Shown here piece after piece: positions 31,051-37,101 of a DNA stretch of 37,101 nucleotides; position 1 is the stretch's first letter, and the number at the start of each line of letters is the position of its first letter. The position numbers were made by a program, and so were the translations under genes. Source of the DNA: Candidatus Nitrosopumilus sp. Lineage in GTDB: Archaea; Thermoproteota; Nitrososphaeria; Nitrososphaerales; Nitrosopumilaceae. Below the pieces are notes generated by a model, which was given only the letters and a program-made list of their open reading frames with translations, searched no databases and had not been told where the DNA came from. Location of the stretch: NCBI GenBank assembly GCA_028377625.1, contig JAONKT010000005.1:1-37101 (forward strand), given 5' to 3'.

Positions 31051-32814
31051 ATGAATTCAAGCCTAGCTGATTCAATCGGTTCTTTAAATTCGGTAGCACT
31101 TGGTGATAAAAAAGCTAATCTTGTCTTAACAAATTGTAAATTATTATCAGTCTATACTAGAGAAATTATTCCAAAAAGTCAGATCGCAATAATTGACGAT
31201 CGTATTGCATATGTTGGTCCTGATGCAACACACACAATTGGACCAAAAACAAAAGTGATTGATATTCATGATAAATTTGTCAGTCCAGGATTTGCAGATC
31301 CTCATTTACACATTGATCAATTTGTGTTGCCATCGGAATTTGCAAAACAAGCACTTCTTTGTGGTGTAACTTCACTTTTTTCAGATCCAATTGATATTGT
31401 TAGTGTAGCAGGTTACAAGGGTTTTCAAGAATTTCTCAAGCTAGGAGAAAATTTACCCATTAGAATATTTCAAGCAGTTCCTGGAGGACTCCCTGTTGAT
31501 GCAAAATTTAGTAATAGTAAATCATTAAGTTCATTTCAAGAAAAAAATGCAATAAAACATCCACATGTAATTGGAATGGGTGAAGTTTTTTCATGGACTA
31601 AAGTAATTTTACGTGAACCTAAAACAATGAAATCTCTTTCAACAATGTTAGAATGTGATTGCATAATTAATGGACATACTGCAGGTGCAAGTGATAAGAA
31701 ACTTAATGCATATGTTTCATCTGGTATACTTTCATGTCATGAACCAATTAATTTTGATCAAGTATTGGAAAGATTACGTTTAGGAATGTGGATAATGATT
31801 AGAGAAGGTTCTATACGTCGTGATTTAAAAGAAATTATTCCACGTATACTATCACATGGAACATATCTTGATAGGTTAATGTTTTGTTCTGATGGTCTTG
31901 ATCCGTTAGATATTTCTAAATTTGGTCATATTGATTATTGTATACGTGAATCCATTAAACTTGGTTTAGAACCTATTGATGCAGTTACAATGGCATCTAA
32001 AAATAATTTTGATTATTATAATATGGATAAAGATCTTGGTGGCATTGCACCTGGAAAATTAGCTGATATCTTAGTTTTTGATAATTTAAAATCATTTAAA
32101 CCAAAACATGTTTTTGTTGGTGGAAAACTTGTTGTTTCTAATGGCTCTTTTGTAGCTCGTATTAGAAAAAATATTATTTCTCCATGGATTAAAAAAACTG
32201 TTAAATTAAAAAAATTCTCTAAAAATGATTTTCAAATTAAATCTAAAAAAGATCATGTAATAGCAAATACAATTTTTATGCAAAATGAAATAATTACTAA
32301 ATTGGGAACATCGGAACTTATTCCTAAGGATGGTAATGTTTCTGCATCAATTGATAATGATATTTGGAAAATTGCAGCATTTGATAGAATTCATGGAACA
32401 AATCAACATTCTATTGGATTTCTTCAAAATTTTGGTGCTGATATAGGAGCATTTGCTTCAACTTGGAGTTTTCATGAAAATGATTTGATTGTACTTGGTT
32501 CCAATGATTCTGATATGGTAATAGCATCAAACCATTTAATTAAAAATCAAGGTGGGTTAGTCGTAGTTAAGTCTGGGAAAATTCTTGCCTCATTACCTCT
32601 ACAATTTGGTGGAATTGTTTCAACTGATTCTTTTGAGACTGTTTCATCTAATTTTGAGAAGATCAATAATTCTATCGTAGATTTGGGGTGTAAATTTACT
32701 AGACCGCACTTGATCCCTCTATTCTTACCTTTTCTAGCCCTACCTTCTATTCGAATTCTTGCTGGCGGAATTATTGATGTAAAAAAAAGATCTTACATTT
32801 CACCCATCAATTAG
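31051..32814 (+). CDS. ade: Adenine deaminase
   Basis: Amidohydrolase-fold enzyme that converts adenine to hypoxanthine and ammonia. Seen: small beta domain about 20-75 with IAIIDDRIAYVGPDA; metal site PGFADPHLHID with His85 and His87; MGEVFSW with the bridging Glu; NGHTAG; SCHEPI; FCSDGLDP with the metal/catalytic Asp; LGGIAPGKLADILVFD; and the C-terminal adenine-deaminase domain ending in LPFLALPSIRILAGG. Length 587 aa, normal for the family. Ammonia release from purines may matter in an ammonia oxidiser (speculative). The next gene is the thermosome, 44 bases on. Confidence 0.95.
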   Translation: MNSSLADSIGSLNSVALGDKKANLVLTNCKLLSVYTREIIPKSQIAIIDDRIAYVGPDATHTIGPKTKVIDIHDKFVSPGFADPHLHIDQFVLPSEFAKQALLCGVTSLFSDPIDIVSVAGYKGFQEFLKLGENLPIRIFQAVPGGLPVDAKFSNSKSLSSFQEKNAIKHPHVIGMGEVFSWTKVILREPKTMKSLSTMLECDCIINGHTAGASDKKLNAYVSSGILSCHEPINFDQVLERLRLGMWIMIREGSIRRDLKEIIPRILSHGTYLDRLMFCSDGLDPLDISKFGHIDYCIRESIKLGLEPIDAVTMASKNNFDYYNMDKDLGGIAPGKLADILVFDNLKSFKPKHVFVGGKLVVSNGSFVARIRKNIISPWIKKTVKLKKFSKNDFQIKSKKDHVIANTIFMQNEIITKLGTSELIPKDGNVSASIDNDIWKIAAFDRIHGTNQHSIGFLQNFGADIGAFASTWSFHENDLIVLGSNDSDMVIASNHLIKNQGGLVVVKSGKILASLPLQFGGIVSTDSFETVSSNFEKINNSIVDLGCKFTRPHLIPLFLPFLALPSIRILAGGIIDVKKRSYISPIN

Positions 32815-32858
32815 GCAATGTTAAAAAGGGGGATTTTAAGAATTGAAAATGAATCTAA

Positions 32859-34484
32859 ATGGCATCAATTCAACAAGGACCAAACGGACCTGTATTAGTT
32901 CTCAAAGAGAGTGCTTTACAACAAAAAGGCAAAGATGCACAACAAAATAATATTGCTGCAGCAAAATTAGTTGCAGAATTAGTTAAAAGTAGTTTAGGTC
33001 CACGTGGTCTGGATAAAATGTTAGTAGATTCCTTAGGCGACGTTACAATTACAAATGATGGTGCAACTATTCTTAAAGAAATTGATGTTCAACACCCAGC
33101 AGCAAAAATGATCGTTGAGATTTCTAAAACTGTAGATAATGAAGTAGGTGATGGAACAACTTCTTCTGTTGTTTTTGGTGGCGCATTATTAGCAAGAGCA
33201 GAAGACCTTTTGAAAAAAGACGTTCATTCTTCAACAATTATTGAAGGTTTTCAAGCAGCATCTGAAAAAGTTCTTGAAATTTACTCACAATTATCTAAAA
33301 AAATTCAACCTGATGATAAAGCATCACTTCTTAAAATTGCCTCAACAAGCATGCAATCAAAATTAATTTCTGAAGATAGTAGTAGTTTGTCAAAAATTGT
33401 AGTTGACGCAATTCTTAGTATTGCAACAAAAAAAGGAGATCAATATTTTGTTGATTTAGAAAACATTAAAGTTGAAAAAAAGCCAGGCGGCTCAATTGAA
33501 GATACACAAATTGTAAAAGGTATTGTTTTAGATAAAGAAATTGTTCATAGTGGAATGCCTACTAGAATTGAAAAAGCAAATATTGCATTAATTAATTCCG
33601 CATTAGAAATTGAAAAAACAGAAATGAGTGCAGAAATTAGAATTACTGACCCTACTCAAATGCAAATGTTTTTGGAAGAAGAAAATAGAATGCTAAAAAC
33701 AATGGTTGAAAAATTACATGATGTTGGCGCTAATGTTTTGATTTGTCAAAAAGGAATTGATGACATTGCACAACATTATCTTTCAAAACATGGAATTATG
33801 GCAATTCGTCGTGTTAAAGAAAGTGATATGATAAAACTTGCTAAAGCTACTGACGGTCGTGTAATTAGTAACTTAGATGATTTATCTGAAAAAGATCTTG
33901 GTTCTGCAGATTTGGCTCACCAAAAGAAAGTTGAATCTGATAAATGGGTATTCATTGAAGGTTGTAAACAGCCACAATCTGTTACACTATTAATTCGTGG
34001 AGGAACCCAAAGAGTAATTGATGAGGTTGATCGTTCTATTCATGATTCATTAATGGTTGTAAAAGATGTAATTGAAAAACCAGAAATTGTTGCTGGTGGC
34101 GGTGCCCCAGAAGCATTTGCAGCATCTCAACTCAAAGACTGGGCAGATAACTTCAGTGGAAGAGAACAACTTGCAATTAAAAAATATGCTGAAGCTTTAG
34201 AGATTATACCATTAACAATTTCTGAAAATGCTGGAATGGATCCAATTGATACAATGGCTACTTTAAGATCAAAACAAAACCAAGGTCAAAAATGGACTGG
34301 AATTGATGCAAAAAATACAAAAATTGCTGATATGATGGCAATTAACGTTGTAGAGCCAATTGTAGTTAAAGAACAAATAATTAAATCTGCAACAGAAGCA
34401 GCATGCATGATTCTTAGAATTGATGATGTCATTGCAATATCTGGTGGTCCAGGTGGCGGTGGCGGTATGCCTCCGATGGGATAA
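32859..34484 (+). CDS. thsA: Thermosome subunit (group II chaperonin)
   Basis: ATP-driven double-ring chaperonin subunit, 541 aa. Seen: [37 protein letters not shown] (the nucleotide-binding N-terminal block), GDGTTS (97-102), the apical-domain segment with helical protrusion [33 protein letters not shown], and the flexible [13 protein letters not shown] tail. The ATG is certain from the family N-terminus. GTTAAAAAG at about 32820-32828 may be the TATA box, although it lies about 35 bases upstream. Confidence 0.97.
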   Translation: MASIQQGPNGPVLVLKESALQQKGKDAQQNNIAAAKLVAELVKSSLGPRGLDKMLVDSLGDVTITNDGATILKEIDVQHPAAKMIVEISKTVDNEVGDGTTSSVVFGGALLARAEDLLKKDVHSSTIIEGFQAASEKVLEIYSQLSKKIQPDDKASLLKIASTSMQSKLISEDSSSLSKIVVDAILSIATKKGDQYFVDLENIKVEKKPGGSIEDTQIVKGIVLDKEIVHSGMPTRIEKANIALINSALEIEKTEMSAEIRITDPTQMQMFLEEENRMLKTMVEKLHDVGANVLICQKGIDDIAQHYLSKHGIMAIRRVKESDMIKLAKATDGRVISNLDDLSEKDLGSADLAHQKKVESDKWVFIEGCKQPQSVTLLIRGGTQRVIDEVDRSIHDSLMVVKDVIEKPEIVAGGGAPEAFAASQLKDWADNFSGREQLAIKKYAEALEIIPLTISENAGMDPIDTMATLRSKQNQGQKWTGIDAKNTKIADMMAINVVEPIVVKEQIIKSATEAACMILRIDDVIAISGGPGGGGGMPPMG

Positions 34485-34523
34485 ATTTAGTTAAAACTTA
34501 ATCATAACAGGTATCATAAATTA

Positions 34524-35393
34524 TTGTTGTACAAAATCGGTGTAGATTTAGGTGGTACTAAAACAGAAATTATTGTTCTTGATGAAAATCTAAATATTTT
34601 AGAAAGAAAAAGAGTACCTACTCCTCAAAATGATTATAATGAAATTATACATACAATTGAAACTTTAGTTTCAGATGTATCTGAAAATATCTCTGATTTC
34701 TCTTTAGGAATTTGTTGTCCTGGTGCAATTTCAAAACAAACTGGATTAATTAAAAATAGTAATACCCAATGTTTAATTGGTAAATCTTTAAAAAAAGATT
34801 TAGAAAATAAAATCCAAAAAAATATTTCTATTGAAAATGATGCAAATTGTTTTGCTTTGTCTGAATCTAAAATTGGTGCTGGAGTTAATTTTAACTTAAT
34901 TTTTGGTGTTATTATGGGAACTGGAGTCGGTGGAGGAATTGTAATTAATGATGTTCTTCATTCTGGTAGAACTAATATTGCTGGTGAATGGGGACATCAC
35001 ACTTTACATCAAAATGGTAATTCTTGTTATTGTGGTAAATCTGGTTGTGTTGAGACGTACATTAGTGGACCTTCTTTAGAAAAACGCTGGAGTCAATTAA
35101 CTGGATTCACTCAATCTATGCCTGAAATTATTCGTAATTTTGATAACAATATCGGTAGACAATGGAAAGAAGAATTCTTGGAAAATTTTGGTTATGGTAT
35201 TGCAAATGTAATTGATATTTTAGATCCTGATGCAATAATTCTTGGAGGTGGGTTATCTAATATTGATTTTTTATACACTGAAGGTGTAAACTCAATTTAT
35301 TCAAAAGTATTCTCAGATATTGTTGAAACTCCTATATTAAAAAATAAACTTGGTGATTCTTCAGGAGTATTTGGAGCTGCACTTTTAGATTAA
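34524..35393 (+). CDS. ROK-family sugar kinase
   Basis: ASKHA-fold kinase, 289 aa, probably acting on glucose, fructose, N-acetylglucosamine or N-acetylmannosamine; the sugar cannot be read from sequence. Seen: GVDLGGTKTEIIVLD phosphate loop, ENDANCFALSE with catalytic Asp106, MGTGVGGGIV, GEWGHHTL (HxH-like zinc/His), and the ROK zinc motif CYCGKSGCVE (168-177). Start TTG 34524 (a second TTG follows at once). GTTAAAACTTA about 27 bases upstream could be its TATA box. The TAA stop is shared with the convergent DUF2024 gene (TTAA, 35390-35393). Confidence 0.93.
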   Translation: MLYKIGVDLGGTKTEIIVLDENLNILERKRVPTPQNDYNEIIHTIETLVSDVSENISDFSLGICCPGAISKQTGLIKNSNTQCLIGKSLKKDLENKIQKNISIENDANCFALSESKIGAGVNFNLIFGVIMGTGVGGGIVINDVLHSGRTNIAGEWGHHTLHQNGNSCYCGKSGCVETYISGPSLEKRWSQLTGFTQSMPEIIRNFDNNIGRQWKEEFLENFGYGIANVIDILDPDAIILGGGLSNIDFLYTEGVNSIYSKVFSDIVETPILKNKLGDSSGVFGAALLD

Positions 35394-35653
35394 TTTTTTG
35401 GACATCCTTCCATTTTGATAATAAAATAACCATTTGTCATTATCTCAATTTCAATATCCTCTGAAACAGATTCTGAATGACAAAATTTACATTCTTCTGT
35501 AGTCACCACTGCATTATTTTCTCCAATTGATTTTAACCATTCTTTTGCAAAAGAAATTGCAGCTAATGAATCATTTTTGTCTGTAATTACATCAAAATGT
35601 ATTGTATGACCATCATTTGCTTTTACATAAGTGTCAAAAACATGAAAGGTCAT
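35390..35653 (-). CDS. DUF2024 family protein
   Basis: 87-aa protein that matches the DUF2024 pattern: FHVFDTYVKANDGHTIHFDV at the start, AISFAKEWLKSIGENNAVVTTEECKFCHSE in the middle, and GYFIIKMEGCP at the end. Three Cys (CKFC and the terminal Cys) with His could bind metal. Function is unknown. The frame reaches GTG 35662, which overlaps the upstream stop by GTGA; ATG 35653 matches the family N-terminus and is preferred. Same strand as the guaA set. Confidence 0.85.
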   Translation of the reverse strand: MTFHVFDTYVKANDGHTIHFDVITDKNDSLAAISFAKEWLKSIGENNAVVTTEECKFCHSESVSEDIEIEIMTNGYFIIKMEGCPKN

Positions 35654-35658
35654 ATTTG

Positions 35659-36021
35659 TCACAAATTTTTTGCATATACATCTCTAATTTCAAGAGTTTT
35701 ATCTACAATTTCATTTACATTTGCATCTAATTCTGTGGTTATCAAAATTAAACCTGCTCCGCCAATTGGTACTGTTATTCTATAGATTTTTTCATATTTT
35801 GCTAATGCAAAAACTGGAACACCAATTTTATCTGCAGTTTTTTTCCTTGTTGACCATCTGTAGATTGCTTGTGATAATGATGTTTCAGTTTCTTCTCTAG
35901 TTAAGTGAGATGTGACCCCTGGTCTTATTTTATCATGTAGCTCACCATAATCGTAAACTGCTGCATATCTAATTTTTTCATTACATGCTAATATTTCATC
36001 ACAGATTTTTTCATAACTCAT
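35659..36021 (-). CDS. Unknown 120-aa protein, thaumarchaeal type (DUF6659-like?)
   Basis: 120-aa soluble alpha/beta protein. An N-terminal helix with YEKICDEILACNEKIRYAAVYDYGELHDK is followed by a Thr/Glu-rich helix (HLTREETETSLSQAIYRWSTRKKTADKIG) and a strand pair (IYRITVPIGGAGLILITTEL). I associate this pattern with a family seen in many copies in Thaumarchaeota (DUF6659), from memory. No catalytic motif. It starts nine bases after the guaA stop with GTGA just upstream, so it is probably co-transcribed with guaA and the DUF2024 gene. Confidence 0.72.
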   Translation of the reverse strand: MSYEKICDEILACNEKIRYAAVYDYGELHDKIRPGVTSHLTREETETSLSQAIYRWSTRKKTADKIGVPVFALAKYEKIYRITVPIGGAGLILITTELDANVNEIVDKTLEIRDVYAKNL

Positions 36022-36030
36022 AATTTTTCA

Positions 36031-37101
36031 CTACTGTGGCTCAATGGTTGCTGGTGGTTTACTGGAAATTGTATATGTTACCCAAGTTACATCCTCAATT
36101 TCATTAGTAATTCTATTACTCATTTTTTCTAATACTCCATGTGGCAGTCTAGTCCAATCAGCAGTCATTGCGTCAATAGAATCTACAACTCTAATCATAA
36201 CTATGTTTCCATATTTTCTCTCATCTCCTACCACGCCTACTGCCTTATCATCGCCTACAGCTGCATATGCTTGCCACACTTTGGTATAAAATCCGGATTC
36301 CATTAATTCTTCTTCAACAATTTTACTTGCTACTTTTGAAATCTCTAATTTTACTGGAGTAATTTCTCCAATTATTCTAACTGATAACCCTGGACCTGGA
36401 AATGGATGTCTCATGAAAAGGTTTTCAGGAACACCTAAAATTTTAGCAATTTCTCTAACTTCGTCCTTGTAAAGTTCTCTAAGTGGTTCTAAAATTTCTA
36501 ATTTCAACCAATCTGGTAATCCTCCTACATTGTGATGAGATTTTATTACATCTGCTGGACCTTTTGAAACTCCACTTTCAATTACATCTGGATATAAGGT
36601 TCCTTGAGCTAACCATTTGAATGGACCTTCTTTTTCAGCAAAATTAGTAAAAACATGAACAAATTCTTCACCAACAATTTTTCTTTTATGTTCTGGATCT
36701 TCTACACCCTTTAATTTTTCAAGAAACTGTTGACCTGCATTAATTGATGTAAAATTAACTTTAAAATTTTCTTTAAACATTTCCTCTACTTCTTTTTCTT
36801 CATTTAATCGTAACAAACCATTATCCACAAATACACATTTCAATCTATTTCCAATTGCTTTATCAATTAGTAATGCTACTACAGTAGAATCTATTCCACC
36901 ACTAACACCACACAATACATTTCCTTCGATTTTAGAAATTTTTTCTACTGCTGTCTCAATAAAACCTTTCATTGTCCAATCTTGTTTTGCACCACATACT
37001 TTTAGAACAAAATTTTTGAGAATTTCTGTACCCTGTTCAGTGTGGACAACTTCGGGATGAAATTGAATTCCATAAACTCCTTTTTCTTCTGATGCAATTG
37101 C
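36031..37101 (-). CDS. guaA: GMP synthase, glutamine-hydrolysing (5' end outside window)
   Basis: Converts XMP to GMP. The visible part holds the end of the glutaminase domain ([21 protein letters not shown] with the catalytic His-x-Glu), then the ATP-pyrophosphatase domain with SGGIDST, and the C-terminal dimerisation domain ending [15 protein letters not shown] with [15 protein letters not shown] before it. The frame stays open to the right edge, so this is a fused two-domain GuaA and not the split form found in some archaea. An internal ATG at 36972 is not the start. The missing N-terminal part would lie to the right. Confidence 0.97.
   Translation of the reverse strand, partial: AIASEEKGVYGIQFHPEVVHTEQGTEILKNFVLKVCGAKQDWTMKGFIETAVEKISKIEGNVLCGVSGGIDSTVVALLIDKAIGNRLKCVFVDNGLLRLNEEKEVEEMFKENFKVNFTSINAGQQFLEKLKGVEDPEHKRKIVGEEFVHVFTNFAEKEGPFKWLAQGTLYPDVIESGVSKGPADVIKSHHNVGGLPDWLKLEILEPLRELYKDEVREIAKILGVPENLFMRHPFPGPGLSVRIIGEITPVKLEISKVASKIVEEELMESGFYTKVWQAYAAVGDDKAVGVVGDERKYGNIVMIRVVDSIDAMTADWTRLPHGVLEKMSNRITNEIEDVTWVTYTISSKPPATIEPQ

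Noticed and set aside
1-37101. Mobile elements, prophage genes or CRISPR arrays
   Set aside because: No transposase, integrase, direct-repeat array, or compositional island was found; the only GC-rich islands are the SRP RNA and a few Gly-rich coding stretches.

Overview
The window reads as chromosomal DNA from a marine ammonia-oxidising archaeon (Thaumarchaeota/Nitrososphaerota, Nitrosopumilus or Nitrosarchaeum type). It is strongly AT-rich. The information-processing genes are archaeal (uL2, eL42, eS27, Pelota, GatD/GatE, thermosome, Cdc48, 7S SRP RNA, a C/D box sRNA). Many genes have a TATA-like box about 25-28 nt before the start codon, which predicts leaderless mRNAs. A putative tetraether-lipid radical SAM enzyme and a late cobalamin pathway fit the same group. 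I see no insertion sequence, phage gene, CRISPR array or tRNA. Genus-level assignment is inference.

Layout. 1-4.0 kb: dnaJ, a HAD phosphatase-like gene, a tiny CxxC protein, a tRNA thiolase (TtuA/NcsA family), the SRP RNA, a small unknown gene and an acylphosphatase. 4.0-13.4 kb: uL2 facing away from cdc48, gatD-gatE, a site-2 protease, cutA, pelota and an unrecognised 138-aa protein. 13.4-17.2 kb: a C/D box sRNA, yjbQ, then a leftward set TrmB-type regulator, DtxR-type regulator and Cys-rich mini-protein, divergent from the tes-like radical SAM gene. 17.2-20.8 kb: the oligosaccharyltransferase AglB/STT3 facing a two-gene set of a membrane protein and a GT2 glycosyltransferase. 20.8-26.3 kb: mtnA, a MIP18/DUF59-PqqD-like fusion, an unusual SDR, two small genes, a leftward lrp-ctaB pair, and an asd-type dehydrogenase. 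26.3-30.5 kb: a tight five-gene cobalamin operon (cobD-like aminotransferase, short cobQ, cbiB, cobS, cobY). 30.5-37.1 kb: eL42-eS27, adenine deaminase, thermosome, a ROK kinase, and a leftward guaA-unknown-DUF2024 set; guaA runs off the right edge.

How the genes work together. Themes are protein quality control (DnaJ, Cdc48, thermosome, M50 protease, Pelota), envelope building (tetraether lipids, N-glycosylation), tRNA and translation functions, and cofactor synthesis (B12 lower-ligand arm, heme O). Genes are packed tightly: four convergent pairs share their stop codons within a 4-bp overlap, and same-strand neighbours commonly overlap by ATGA or a few bases.

The points most worth a second look are: the TrmB/DtxR/Cys-protein operon divergent from the tetraether synthase candidate; a CobQ with no glutaminase domain in an organism that lives on ammonia; the DUF59-PqqD fusion; paired palindromes around the promoter of the glycosyltransferase operon; a 66-bp internal duplication in aglB; and three very small Cys-bearing genes that ordinary ORF cut-offs miss.
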